Part shown: piece after piece, positions 23,554-32,270 of the stretch
Layout: each line of letters starts with the position of its first letter
How positions within the stretch are numbered: position 1 is the stretch's first letter
NCBI GenBank assembly: GCA_964615905.1
Contig: CAZTUB010000007.1
Location: 62,001-126,000 of the forward strand
Reading direction: 5' to 3'
Origin: DATLMR01 sp964615905
GTDB taxonomy: Bacteria > Acidobacteriota > Blastocatellia > UBA7656
DNA: 64,000 nucleotides
Made by a program: the position numbers and the translations under genes
The notes under the pieces: model-generated
Database searches by the model: none
The model's input: the letters and a program-made list of their open reading frames with translations, nothing else
Told to the model about the DNA's origin: nothing

Positions 23554-24270
23554 CTACCGCTTTCTAGCCCGCTCCGCGTAAGCGACTCTAAGGATCGTCC
23601 AGATTATCCTGAAGCCCGCTTTCACCGAGCCGCTGATCGTCCCCGCCACTTTCGATTCACCACCCGCGCGATTGCGCCAGCTCGCCGGGACCTCTTTTAT
23701 GCGAAGCCCGCGCGCGGCGGCCTTTGTCTGCATCTCTATCGACCAGCCGTAGGTCATCTCTGTCAGGTTTAACTCGTCGAGCGCCTCTCGCCTGATCGCC
23801 CTGAACGGGCCCATATCGCTGTAGCGGAAGCCGTAGAGCATGCGGATCATCCGCGAAGCGAGCCACGACCCGAAGACCTGTGCGGGCGTCATCGACTTTG
23901 GTTCGCGGCGGCCAAGCATCCGCGAGCCCAGGACGAAATCGTACTCTCCTTCGATAATCGGATTTATCAAGAGCGGAAGCTCCGCAGGGTCATCCGACAG
24001 GTCCGCGTCCATCTGCACGATGATGTCGCAGTCGGGCGAGACCGAGTCGACGCCGCGCCTGCACGCTCTACCGTAGCCGCGCACGGCCTCGATAACGACG
24101 CGTGCGCCTGCGCGGCTGGCCTCCTCCGCCGTTCGGTCTGTCGAGCCGTTATCGACGACGATTATCTCTGATATGTGCTGCCGAGGTATGGCCGCAACGG
24201 TGCGGGCGATGACCTCTTCTTCGTTTAGCGCAGGGATGATGATCGATACGTTCGGCATAGTCGAGCGCAT
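23554..24270 (-). CDS. Family 2 glycosyltransferase (DPM1-like)
   Basis: A protein of about 238 residues with the GT-A fold of dolichol/polyprenyl-phosphate sugar synthases: VSIIIPALNEEEVIARTV, IIVVDNGSTDRT, IIVQMDADLSDDP (DxD-type metal and nucleotide site), YDFVLGSRM, and MGPFRAIRREAL. It lacks C-terminal membrane helices. Such enzymes move a sugar from a nucleotide donor to a polyprenyl phosphate, the kind of donor used by GT-C enzymes such as the one at 2120-4060. The start is uncertain: the ATG at 24270 or a second ATG at 24258 (MPNVSII) both lack a clear ribosome site, and a TTG at 24300 would be longer. Confidence 0.85.
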   Translation of the reverse strand: MRSTMPNVSIIIPALNEEEVIARTVAAIPRQHISEIIVVDNGSTDRTAEEASRAGARVVIEAVRGYGRACRRGVDSVSPDCDIIVQMDADLSDDPAELPLLINPIIEGEYDFVLGSRMLGRREPKSMTPAQVFGSWLASRMIRMLYGFRYSDMGPFRAIRREALDELNLTEMTYGWSIEMQTKAAARGLRIKEVPASWRNRAGGESKVAGTISGSVKAGFRIIWTILRVAYAERARKR

Positions 24271-24377
24271 ATACTTACTTGCGCTCGACGGCTTTAGCAA
24301 GCTCGAAACGTTACTCTTGAGCCTGTCAGAAACAGGTGGTTAAATCTGGTCGAACCGTTTTGGAAAGGGGCGGAATT

Positions 24378-24899
24378 ATGCGGGTAAACTATAATGTTGG
24401 AATAGATGATATGGTAGCCTTCAACCGGTACCATATCCGCAATTCAAGATCGATGCAGTTCTGGTATAAGGTTGGATATTCATGGAGCATCTTTATAGGC
24501 GTTGCCCTCGCCATGATCGTGCCGAACTGGGATATATTGGCCCGGATAGCTCTGGGAGCCGTTTCCGCAGGCGTCTACGTTGTGATCTACCGGCTTAACT
24601 ACTACAGGTGGGTCGATTCAAGTGCTCGGAAGTTGATCGGCGAAGGGAAGAACAAGGGGATTCTTGGGGACCACACTATGACGCTCAGTAAAGACGGGCT
24701 GGTCGAGACCTGCGATGTGGGAGAGTCGCGTTCGACCTGGAACGGCGTCGAGCGGGTCGAAGCGGATGACGAGTACGTATACCTTTACATTGGCTCGTGT
24801 CAGGCGCACGTGATCCCCAGGCGGGCATTTGCAAGCGAGGCTGACGCCACGGAGTTTATCAAAGTGGCCCGCCTCTTTCACACAGGCAGCATCGTCTAG
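24378..24899 (+). CDS. YcxB-like membrane protein
   Basis: A 173-residue protein with the layout of the YcxB-like family. A short N-terminal beta segment with YNVGIDDMVAFNRYHI is followed by two adjacent membrane helices (SWSIFIGVALAMIV and IALGAVSAGVYVVIY). A C-terminal soluble domain contains GDHTMTLSKDGLVETCDVGES, STWNGVERVEADDEYVYLYI and HVIPRRAF. The function of the family is unknown. The start at 24378 follows GGAAAGGGGCGG; an upstream frame from 24336 has no support. The Nudix gene begins 2 bases after its stop, so the two are probably translated together. Confidence 0.8.
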   Translation: MRVNYNVGIDDMVAFNRYHIRNSRSMQFWYKVGYSWSIFIGVALAMIVPNWDILARIALGAVSAGVYVVIYRLNYYRWVDSSARKLIGEGKNKGILGDHTMTLSKDGLVETCDVGESRSTWNGVERVEADDEYVYLYIGSCQAHVIPRRAFASEADATEFIKVARLFHTGSIV

Positions 24900-24901
24900 A
24901 A

Positions 24902-25375
24902 ATGACAAAACAGCCTCACTCGGTTCAGGTGATCGTATTCAGAGACGGCGTGCGCGTGCGCGAGTACCTCTTGCTAAAAAGACTGGAAAGCTTCGGCGGT
25001 TTCTGGCAGCCGGTCACGGGCTCGCTTGAGCCGGGCGAGACGCATAGACAGGCAGCCGTCCGCGAAGTGATGGAAGAGACGGGCATCTGTTGTCGTGAGC
25101 AAGAGCTGATCGATCTCGGTCTTATAAACCGGTTTGAGATAGCGCCGGAGTGGCGCAAAAGGTTTGCGCCCGGCGTGACTCATAATGAAGAGGTCTGCTT
25201 TGCTCTTGCCGTCGATAACCGTGACGTGCGGGTCGATGAGCTGGAACACGTCGCCTGCGCGTGGGTCGATTTTGATACCGCTTTTGGGATGCTCTACTGG
25301 GACAGCAACAGGCAGGCGTTCTTGAAGCTGAAAGAGTTGCTAAGCTCGAAAGACGGACTTCCGTCACGTCCGTGA
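24902..25375 (+). CDS. Nudix hydrolase (dihydroneopterin triphosphate/dATP pyrophosphatase-like)
   Basis: A 157-residue Nudix enzyme. The Nudix box is complete: G-x5-E-x7-REVMEETG, seen in GSLEPGETHRQAAVREVMEE followed by TGI. The surrounding sequence (QVIVFRDG, YLLLKRLESFGGFWQPVTG, and the later THNEEVCFALAV) resembles NudB, which acts on dihydroneopterin triphosphate and dATP, but substrate specificity cannot be fixed from this. It directly follows the YcxB-like gene and overlaps the 3' end of the convergent lptFG gene by 12 bases. Confidence 0.85.
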   Translation: MTKQPHSVQVIVFRDGVRVREYLLLKRLESFGGFWQPVTGSLEPGETHRQAAVREVMEETGICCREQELIDLGLINRFEIAPEWRKRFAPGVTHNEEVCFALAVDNRDVRVDELEHVACAWVDFDTAFGMLYWDSNRQAFLKLKELLSSKDGLPSRP

Positions 25376-27886
25376 AGTGAGAAGCAGGTAGATACCGCCT
25401 GCGCCGAAGAGCATATTCGCGCCCCACGCCGCCAGCACCGGCGGCAGCATTTCGTACCGTCCCATCTGCTCGAACAGACCGCTCAACCCCCAGTAGGCCA
25501 GCCCTATCGCTATGCCGAGAGTCACGCCGTAGAGAGCGCCGCGTTTGCCTATCGAAAACGAGAAGGGAAGCCCGACTATGACCATGATCAAACAGGTCAA
25601 CGGAAACGCCAGCTTGCTTTGCAACGCTATCTTCAAATCGAGCACGTCGAAGCCGGACCGCGAGAGGTCGGCTATCTTGTTGCGCAGCTCGGTCATCGTC
25701 ATCGATGTCGGGCCGCGCGAGTCCTTCTGGAAATACTCAGGACGTTCGGGCAACTCGACGCGCCGCTCCTTGAACGTTTCGTAAAAGACGACTCGCTCGC
25801 TTTCGAATCTGCGCTCCCATCCGTTTTCAAGCACCCACTCGCGGCGGGAGTTGTCCCAGGTGGCGCGGTTGGCGTAGAGCCTGCGCTTGATGGAGAAGGG
25901 CTCGCGCGCGAGGTCCATGACGTTCAGCCGCGCGAAAGTCCCTGTCGATATGTCAAAGTGCGCGTAGTTGTATATGCGAGAGTCATTGCCGAATATCCAC
26001 TGATTCCTCGTTTGATAAAAAGTCTGAGGCGGCTCCTGGCCGCTGCGAATAAGGTATCGAAGATTGTTCTGGCGGCGGTTTGTGAAAGGAAGCAGGTAGT
26101 CCTGGTTTAGAAAGATCACCGCCGAAAGCAGCAGCGAGGCCACGATGGCAGGCAAGGCCATGCGGTAGATAGATTGGCCGGACGCCTTGAGCGCGACGAC
26201 CTGACTGGTCTTTTGAAGGATGCCGAACGTGACCATAACCGCGACCAGGGCCGAAAGCGGCGTCATATAATTGATGATCATCGGCAGAAGAAAGATGAGG
26301 TAGTTTGCGACTACTGTCCACTCGATGTTGTGACGCGTGATGTTATTAAGAAGCTGGAACAGCGTGATTATGATAAAGAGGATCGAAAACCCGCCGAGTA
26401 TGAAAAAGAAGAACCGGGCCATGTCGGCAAGTACAAGGCGGTCGATCAACTGCGCGCCGGGTATCTTGCGAAATATTGCCCGGCGAGACCTGCGCGGCAC
26501 AATCGCTTCGGCGGCCGCCTGCGCCTCACCTGCGTCTATACGAGCATCGCCTTCGTAAACGGCAGACCTTCCCGGTCGCCAGGCATGCCTCAAGCTGCTG
26601 AGCACTGACAAAACATCGGCGCCGGGCCGCCTCTGCCCGACAAGCACGACCACACCTAAACTTGCGAGAACGATGTTGGCAAGCCATATCCCTAGCCAGA
26701 CGGGCAGCCTGCCCATAACGGCGGCGTGTTCGCCCGAAAGCGCCAGCAGGTAATATGTGACCGTGATTGCAAGCCCGAGCAACAGGCCGAACGACCTGCC
26801 CGTGCGCACGTTGCTTATGCCGAAGGCCACGCCAAGAAGCGCGAAGACGAGACAGGCGGCGGGCAACGACAGCCGCTTGTGAATCTCCGCGCGCCATAAG
26901 CGGCTTTCATCCGAGGGCGGCGTGTAGCTGATAAGCTCGCCCCAGGTCATCGCCGCAACGTGCCGGGGTTCTTCCGCACGGTCCTGTTCCGGTTTCTTCT
27001 CGTCGGCAACCTCGATGCCGAGCGTCATCTCTTCGAACTGGTTGGAGGTGTATGATTCCTGCGTGCGGTTGCGCCGCTTCTCCCTTCGCTCTTGCTGCGT
27101 CTGCGCAGGGGGCGCAAGCTGGCCCGCTTCTGCCGTTTGCGGCCCATCCTTGTCGGCAGTTTGAGCGGGCTGACCCGATTGATCCGCGGCGGGCTGTTGA
27201 ATAGCCTTCGACTCGTTGATCTGGTGGATAGACCCTTTTCGCAGATAGAGCTCAGGCATATCGGACCGCGACCCCTGCCGCAGCAGCCCCGACGACGCGG
27301 TCATTATCTTCAAGACGCCCTGCTCGTCGTCCAGGTCGGCAAGCAGAATGTTGTGCCAGACGTTTTGCGACCGGTCTACATCTTCAACATAAAGCACCTT
27401 TTTTGGGAGGCTCTCTTCAAATACCCCTGACTTTATCTGCGTTGTGAGCGTTTGAAATATAAGACCCTGATTGGCTTTCAAATCTGTCAGGTTCTGAAAC
27501 GAGCGGGGCAGGACGTTAAAGGTGCCGTAAAGCATAACGCCCGCGATGACCGTTGCGATCAGGATTACCGGCCTGAGCATTCGCGTTCGGCTCACACCGC
27601 TTGCGCCGAGCGCGACAATCTCGCTGTCGCCCGAAAGGCGGCCGAGCCCGACAAGCGTCCCGACAAGCAAAGAGATTGGGAGAGTAAAGACCAGTATCCC
27701 CGGCAGCAGCGCAGACATCACACGCACAAGAGCGTCCATCGGCAACCCGTTGCGCGATGCTATGACGAGAAGCTCCGAGAACCGGCTTGCCTCGTGGGCA
27801 AAGATTATCGCCGTCAGCACCAGAAGCGCGAGCAGTATGTACGGCACGATCTCTTTTACTAGGTAGCGGTCGATGAAGCGGAACAT
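25364..27886 (-). CDS. Fused LptF-LptG lipopolysaccharide export permease
   Basis: An 840-residue protein holding two YjgP/YjgQ permeases in tandem. The first half (about 1-440) begins FRFIDRYLVKEIVPYI and has six predicted helices around a periplasmic domain. The second (about 475-840) begins QLIDRLVLADMARFFFF and repeats the same pattern, ending with six helices in all and PFSFSIGKRGALYGV. LptF and LptG normally are separate 360-residue chains that, with the ATPase LptB, extract LPS from the inner membrane. Here they are joined by an Ala/Glu/Arg-rich linker (about 440-475). The first periplasmic domain also carries a Gln/Pro/Ala-rich, then basic, insertion (about 230-285). No lptB, lptA or lptC is adjacent. 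Confidence 0.9.
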   Translation of the reverse strand: MFRFIDRYLVKEIVPYILLALLVLTAIIFAHEASRFSELLVIASRNGLPMDALVRVMSALLPGILVFTLPISLLVGTLVGLGRLSGDSEIVALGASGVSRTRMLRPVILIATVIAGVMLYGTFNVLPRSFQNLTDLKANQGLIFQTLTTQIKSGVFEESLPKKVLYVEDVDRSQNVWHNILLADLDDEQGVLKIMTASSGLLRQGSRSDMPELYLRKGSIHQINESKAIQQPAADQSGQPAQTADKDGPQTAEAGQLAPPAQTQQERREKRRNRTQESYTSNQFEEMTLGIEVADEKKPEQDRAEEPRHVAAMTWGELISYTPPSDESRLWRAEIHKRLSLPAACLVFALLGVAFGISNVRTGRSFGLLLGLAITVTYYLLALSGEHAAVMGRLPVWLGIWLANIVLASLGVVVLVGQRRPGADVLSVLSSLRHAWRPGRSAVYEGDARIDAGEAQAAAEAIVPRRSRRAIFRKIPGAQLIDRLVLADMARFFFFILGGFSILFIIITLFQLLNNITRHNIEWTVVANYLIFLLPMIINYMTPLSALVAVMVTFGILQKTSQVVALKASGQSIYRMALPAIVASLLLSAVIFLNQDYLLPFTNRRQNNLRYLIRSGQEPPQTFYQTRNQWIFGNDSRIYNYAHFDISTGTFARLNVMDLAREPFSIKRRLYANRATWDNSRREWVLENGWERRFESERVVFYETFKERRVELPERPEYFQKDSRGPTSMTMTELRNKIADLSRSGFDVLDLKIALQSKLAFPLTCLIMVIVGLPFSFSIGKRGALYGVTLGIAIGLAYWGLSGLFEQMGRYEMLPPVLAAWGANMLFGAGGIYLLLTSRT

Positions 27887-27965
27887 CGGGACGAGTTTAG
27901 CACGCTCAACATGCGCGCAGCAAGACAGGCGAATCTGAAGACAGGCTTGTGATAGGCGAAAAAAG

Positions 27966-28006
27966 AGGGCGCGACGTTCCTCCCCAGATAAACGCCGCGC
28001 CCTTAT
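27966..28006 (-). terminator. Probable intrinsic terminator on the minus strand
   Basis: AGGGCGCGGCG and CGTCGCGCCCT pair over 11 positions with one mismatch around a 16-base loop. On the minus strand the hairpin is followed by CTTTTTTCGCC. It would end transcripts coming from the subtilase gene and the small ORF at 28119-28220. Confidence 0.7.
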
Positions 28007-28118
28007 TCAGCCGCCGATTTTTGTGGCAGCCAAAATAAAATCTACTACCTAAGTTCCCATCAGCTATTGTCTAATCTAGCATCAAGCGGTTGAAAAAAAC
28101 TTGAATAATCGATCTCTT

Positions 28119-28220
28119 TTAAACATCAGCATCTTTCTTTTCGGCTTTCCACTGCATGCAGATGATCGGCAGCAGTAATGCAAGCCTCTCGTTTAATAAT
28201 GTCGAAATGCGTCCAATCAT
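28119..28220 (-). CDS. Possible small protein of 33 residues downstream of the subtilase
   Basis: A short frame beginning ATGATTGGACGC and ending TAA encodes 33 residues: MIGRISTLLNERLALLLPII, then CMQWKAEKKDADV. A consensus AGGAGG (28235-28230) lies 9 bases before the ATG, as good as for any large gene in the window. The first two thirds are hydrophobic/amphipathic and the end is Lys/Asp-rich, with one Cys. It sits 71 bases after the subtilase stop, behind an inverted repeat and before the terminator, so it could be the last cistron of the subtilase transcript. Nothing is known of its function, and it could also be a chance ORF. Confidence 0.45.
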   Translation of the reverse strand: MIGRISTLLNERLALLLPIICMQWKAEKKDADV

Positions 28221-28240
28221 TCCCACTTACCTCCTGGTTG

Positions 28241-28278
28241 CGGGCAATAGATTCCCCGGCTGGAGAATCTATTGCCCG
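28241..28278. repeat. Perfect 14-bp inverted repeat after the subtilase gene
   Basis: CGGGCAATAGATTC (28241-28254) and GAATCTATTGCCCG (28265-28278) are perfectly complementary with a 10-base loop. The repeat begins 13 bases past the subtilase stop codon and ends just before the ribosome site of the 33-codon ORF on the minus strand. No U-tract follows, so it may stabilise the upstream mRNA or regulate the small ORF rather than terminate. Confidence 0.7.
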
Positions 28279-28291
28279 TAAATTTTATCTA

Positions 28292-30895
28292 TTATCGCGT
28301 GGCCTGCTGTATGGCCAGCGCCGCTACGGCCAGCTCTGCACGCGTTATCGAGTCAAAGGGGCGGAAGCTTCCTGAATTTTCCCAGTTCAACAGGTTGTGC
28401 GAAACCGCGATTGACACATAGCCGCGAAGTGCTGCGGGTATAGAGTTCCAATCGCTCAAGCCGGGGTTCAACTGGCTTGCCGCCTGGGCCTGCTGCTCAA
28501 GTCCTAAAAGCCTTACGGCCGCGACTGCTGTGGTTAACCTGTCGGCCTGTCCCTGCGGGTAGAAGTACGCGCCTGTCGCTCCAAAGAGGTTCCCGCGCAG
28601 GGACCTGATGGTGCTTTCGACGAATATGGCGCTCGCGTCAGAGGGCAAATCTGAGAAGGTCGGCGTATAGGGCAGGTATTGCGGAACCCGCGTACCGCCC
28701 GCAAGCATCAAGGCCCGCGCAAGCTCGATGCGTGAAGCGGGCGAGTCGCCTCCGAACCCGTTACGACTGGCAGAGATCAGGCCGCGCCGTACCGCCACCC
28801 TCGTTGCGTACTGTTCTTTGGGGGAAAGCTGGCTGATGCCGGAAACCTCTCTGTAATCGCCACGGAAAAGCTCAATCGCGCCGGAGAACGGTTGCGAGGC
28901 TATCGCGACGGGGCCGCCGACGTTTGTAACGGTCACGGTCCATTCACCGGGGGCAGGGTCGTTGATCGTGATGCCGGACCTCTGAAAGCCGACCCCGGCG
29001 AGCAGAGATGCGGGCCTCGATTCATAGACCTGACCGTCGCGGCTGACTGTCATCTTCAGATTGTTGAGCACATCGGCGTTCCTTACCCAGCCTATCTCGA
29101 TGGTCGCAAAGACGGCGTCTGTAGGAACATTGAATCTGGTTGTGTAGCTTGAGCCGGGGGCGGCGCTGCCTTTGAACTCGGCTATCTGGTCGCGCGTGAT
29201 CTTCACCTGTGAGTTGTTCAGATAATTTCTGAACTGGCCGAACGGTGTGTTGAAAGCGGCCTTGCGCACCGCCGCGTATGCGTTCAGGTTTCCGGCTCCG
29301 ACCTCGTAGCGGGAATATCCGAGCATTGGCGTGGCCGTCTCCTGAATGATGTTCTTTATATGGTCTGGCGTGAGCCGCTGGTTGACCTGAAGCATCATCG
29401 CTGCCGTGCCTGCGACGTGCGGGGCTGCAAAGCTCGTCCCCGAGCTCATCGTGTAGCGCAGCAGGTGCGCGGGCGCAATGTGCTGCGCTTCATTCGTTTC
29501 CGGGTTGAGCGCGCCCGCGAGTCCTGATACCGCGAGCACGTTGACACCCGCCGCTCGCGCGGAGACGACGTTCTCGCCGGGGGCGACGAGCGTCGGGTGG
29601 TAGACGCCGTATCCGGCCGCGCCGCGCGACGAGAATGAAGAGAGGGAGCCGCTCTTATCCGTCGATCCGACGCCTATCACCCAGGGGGCTACCGAGTAGG
29701 GGTTTAGCGAGTTGGGCTGGTCGCCGCGATTTCCCGCGGAAAATACGACCGTGATACCCGCATCGTGAAGAATCTTTGTCGCTACGTTTACAGGGTCGTG
29801 CGCGTCGAACACGCCCGAAATGCCAAAGCTGCAATTGACGACGCGGATGTTCTGGACCAGCCGGTTCGAGAGAATGTAATCCATCCCTGCGAGCACGAAA
29901 AAGAGGCTGGCGTCGCCTGCCGATATTCCCAGAAGCCGCGCGCCCGGCGCCATCCCGCCGTAAGTCCCGCTCGACGCTGCGCCTGTGCCTGCGATCAAGC
30001 TCGCCACGAATGTTCCGTGGCCCATAGCGAAATCGCTGTTCTGCAACCCGCCTACGGTCTGCGGGTATGTGAATGTGGGGGCTGTTCCTTGAAGATCGGC
30101 CACACGCACGTTGTCTATGACCTGTGTGCCGTAGCCGAGATCGGGGTGTGTCGCGTCGATGCCGGTGTCGAGGACGGCTACGGTAACGCCTCGGCCAGAT
30201 ACGGGCATCCCGCCGTTTCGCTGCGTGAGCACGCGGTCTGTCAGGACTTGCTTCTGGCCGGTAATCTCGCGCGTCTGGCTGCTAAAGAATTCGAGCGTCT
30301 TGTTCGAATAGATAGAGCGGACCGAGCTGAGGGCCGAGATCGTTGCGATCTGAGTCTTTGTCGCGTTGACCAGAACTATTGGCAGGTTTTGAAATCGCGT
30401 CCCGCCCGTGATGCCTGCGCTCCTGAGCGCGGCAAAATCGGCGTCTACCGGCATGCGGTGGAAGATTATAAAGACATTGATTGCGCTTGAATCCGGCAGC
30501 AGGTTGAGCACCATCGCAAGCTCCGGGTCGATGCTCTTGATCCCTGTCGAATCCGCGCCCGTCAGTACGACCCCGTAAGGTCTTGTGTACGTTAATGAGT
30601 CGGCTCCTGTAAGAACTACACCATCAGCGCCTGTAAGAACTACACCGTCCGCGCCTGTAAGAACTACACCGTCAGCGCCTGTAAGGACCACGCCATCGGC
30701 CCCTGTCAAAACCACGCCATCGGCCCCTGTCAGCACGACGCCGTCTGCGCCCGTCAGAACCACGCCGTCCGCGCCTGTCAGCACCACGCCCTGCCCGGGA
30801 ACAAAGCTTATCCCCGCGAGCGCGCTCGAAGCGAGGTTTAAGATCAATAAGATTGAAAGGGTTACCGTGAAGCGTGGGGAGGTAGCTTTTCTCAT
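28292..30895 (-). CDS. Secreted S8 subtilisin-like protease with octapeptide repeats and SLH-like C-terminus
   Basis: An 867-residue exported serine protease. Order of parts: signal peptide (to about residue 28), eight perfect tandem copies of GVVLTGAD (36-99), an eight-residue break, a ninth copy (108-115), a propeptide-like inhibitor region (about 125-210), then the S8 domain with all three catalytic motifs (AVLDTGIDATHPDLG, MGHGTFVASLIAGTG, SSGTSFAAPHVAGTAAMM), a beta-rich domain, and a C-terminal S-layer-homology-like region (FSDLPSDASAIFV, ADRLTTAVAAVRLLG, FRPFDSITRAELAVAAL). It is probably held at the cell surface. The ATG at 30895 is chosen since it directly precedes the signal peptide; a TTG at 30922 is possible. 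Confidence 0.9.
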   Translation of the reverse strand: MRKATSPRFTVTLSILLILNLASSALAGISFVPGQGVVLTGADGVVLTGADGVVLTGADGVVLTGADGVVLTGADGVVLTGADGVVLTGADGVVLTGADSLTYTRPYGVVLTGADSTGIKSIDPELAMVLNLLPDSSAINVFIIFHRMPVDADFAALRSAGITGGTRFQNLPIVLVNATKTQIATISALSSVRSIYSNKTLEFFSSQTREITGQKQVLTDRVLTQRNGGMPVSGRGVTVAVLDTGIDATHPDLGYGTQVIDNVRVADLQGTAPTFTYPQTVGGLQNSDFAMGHGTFVASLIAGTGAASSGTYGGMAPGARLLGISAGDASLFFVLAGMDYILSNRLVQNIRVVNCSFGISGVFDAHDPVNVATKILHDAGITVVFSAGNRGDQPNSLNPYSVAPWVIGVGSTDKSGSLSSFSSRGAAGYGVYHPTLVAPGENVVSARAAGVNVLAVSGLAGALNPETNEAQHIAPAHLLRYTMSSGTSFAAPHVAGTAAMMLQVNQRLTPDHIKNIIQETATPMLGYSRYEVGAGNLNAYAAVRKAAFNTPFGQFRNYLNNSQVKITRDQIAEFKGSAAPGSSYTTRFNVPTDAVFATIEIGWVRNADVLNNLKMTVSRDGQVYESRPASLLAGVGFQRSGITINDPAPGEWTVTVTNVGGPVAIASQPFSGAIELFRGDYREVSGISQLSPKEQYATRVAVRRGLISASRNGFGGDSPASRIELARALMLAGGTRVPQYLPYTPTFSDLPSDASAIFVESTIRSLRGNLFGATGAYFYPQGQADRLTTAVAAVRLLGLEQQAQAASQLNPGLSDWNSIPAALRGYVSIAVSHNLLNWENSGSFRPFDSITRAELAVAALAIQQATR
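30551..30790 (-). repeat. 24-bp tandem repeats encoding GVVLTGAD
   Basis: Eight back-to-back 24-bp units (30599-30790) and one separated unit (30551-30574) encode the same octapeptide. Units differ at several synonymous third positions (for example the Ala, Thr, Leu and Gly codons) while the amino acids are identical, so the peptide rather than the DNA is conserved. Confidence 0.95.
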
Positions 30896-31171
30896 CTTTA
30901 TCGTAACCTGCCGCTCTAGCAAAATCCTGGGTTCTGTGCCCAGCCGTTCTTTTCTCTTAAACCCCTAAACCCGCTTGCTCGATGCTGGACATTATTTATG
31001 GCGACCTTGAAAAATCCTTGAACCGGACTTGAACCGTGAAAAAAATCTTGATGGAACTGGTCGCGCCGGGCATCGTTTTAGCAATCGAGGTGCCAGGTAT
31101 CGAACAGTCGTAGCTGTCGATTTTCACAATCCCGTTGGCTGCGATATACTCATGACGGACCGGGATTTTCT

Positions 31172-32221
31172 ATGAGCAAGACACGCAGCCTATTTATTCT
31201 CATCATTTGCGGGGTTTTAGCTGCCCCTGCGCTCGCTCAGAGCGGGCGAAGGCCGCAGCCCGGCAGCGATCAAACGAAAGACGACCCGATTCGCCTGAGA
31301 GCCGACGAAGTCCTGCTAAATATAACAGTTACAGATTCTTACGGTCGTCATGCAACGGACCTGCTGAAAAATGAGTTTATTATCTCGGAGGACGGGCAGC
31401 GGCAGGACGTGTCGAGCTTTCTGGTCAGCGCAGTCCCTGTCCACGTCGTTTTAATGCTCGACGCTTCCGGGTCTGTCGCCGGGGACATCAGTTCGATCAA
31501 GGAGGCCGCGCTTGGATTCGTAGCCGAGCTTAAGCCTGAAGATAAGGTTTCGGTAATCAGCTTTCATACGCACGTCGACCTGCTCCAGGACTGGACCTCG
31601 AAGCCCGACGACCTTCGCCACGCCATCTCGTGGAAATTCAAGCCGGGGATGATCCGAACAAAGGAGGGGCACGCTCAGTACGGGCTGACTTCGCTTTATG
31701 ACGCGCTCTACCTGACTGCCGAAGAGCAGCTCGCTAAAGTCGAAGGCCGGAAGGCGATTATCATACTCACAGACGGCGATGACTCGTCGAGCAAAGTGAC
31801 ATTCAAACAGGCGCTCGCCTCCGTTATAAGGTCGAACAGCGTGGTCTATGTCGTAAGCAAGGCGCAATATTTCATAAACGAGATCAAGCGCAATTATGGC
31901 GGAAGGCTCAATTCGGTCTTTAATGGGGCGAACGCCAGACTGGCGGGCCACTACATCACGCGGCTTGAGCAGGCTGAGCGGCTGATGACAGACCTTTCCG
32001 GTCGCACAGGGGGACGGCTTTTCTCGCCGCTAAGATCGGATGAGATGAAATCTGTTTACTCGCAGGTCGCGCGCGAGCTAAAGAACCAGTACATCATCAC
32101 CTACACGCCCAAGAACGAGGAGAGAGACGGCAAGCTCCGTCGAATCAACGTCTACCTGACACGGGCCGGATACTCCGCGCGCACGCGCGACAGCTACTAC
32201 GCTCCAAAACCCCAGGATTAA
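31172..32221 (+). CDS. Secreted VWFA-related domain protein
   Basis: A 349-residue exported protein with a signal peptide (MSKTRSLFILIICGVLAAPALAQ cut near ALAQ), a short N-terminal strand region, and a von Willebrand A domain (about 85-300). The metal-ion adhesion site is intact: DASGS, a Thr in GLTSLYDALY, and ILTDGDD. The C-terminal NQYIITYTPKNEERDGKLRRI is typical of the VWFA-related family that is greatly expanded in Acidobacteriota. It probably mediates adhesion or scaffolding in the periplasm or outside. It is a single gene; a possible -10 box TATACT lies at 31145-31150. It is divergent from the subtilase gene across a 276-base gap. Confidence 0.9.
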   Translation: MSKTRSLFILIICGVLAAPALAQSGRRPQPGSDQTKDDPIRLRADEVLLNITVTDSYGRHATDLLKNEFIISEDGQRQDVSSFLVSAVPVHVVLMLDASGSVAGDISSIKEAALGFVAELKPEDKVSVISFHTHVDLLQDWTSKPDDLRHAISWKFKPGMIRTKEGHAQYGLTSLYDALYLTAEEQLAKVEGRKAIIILTDGDDSSSKVTFKQALASVIRSNSVVYVVSKAQYFINEIKRNYGGRLNSVFNGANARLAGHYITRLEQAERLMTDLSGRTGGRLFSPLRSDEMKSVYSQVARELKNQYIITYTPKNEERDGKLRRINVYLTRAGYSARTRDSYYAPKPQD

Positions 32222-32270
32222 GCTGGAAAAATCCAGGGGCAGCCACAGGGGCTGCCTCACCCGTTTAGGA

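Larger units (their letters stand above)
27887..28291. other. 405-base gap between lptFG and the subtilase gene
   Basis: Holds a minus-strand terminator (27966-28006), a 33-codon ORF with a strong ribosome site (28119-28220) and a perfect 14-bp inverted repeat (28241-28278). The remainder is relatively AT-rich and shows nothing else recognised. Confidence 0.6.

Noticed and set aside
29765..30490. A 241-codon open frame antisense to the subtilase
   Set aside because: It mirrors the S8 catalytic region, where all three catalytic motifs are present on the minus strand.
30551..30790. Regular repeats that could suggest a CRISPR array
   Set aside because: The 24-bp units are directly tandem with no spacers, stay in frame, encode the same octapeptide and vary synonymously.
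32235..32256. GGCAGCC/GGCTGCC hairpin between the VWA and DUF2934 genes
   Set aside because: Short 7-bp stem with no T-tract on either side; not strong enough to call a terminator.
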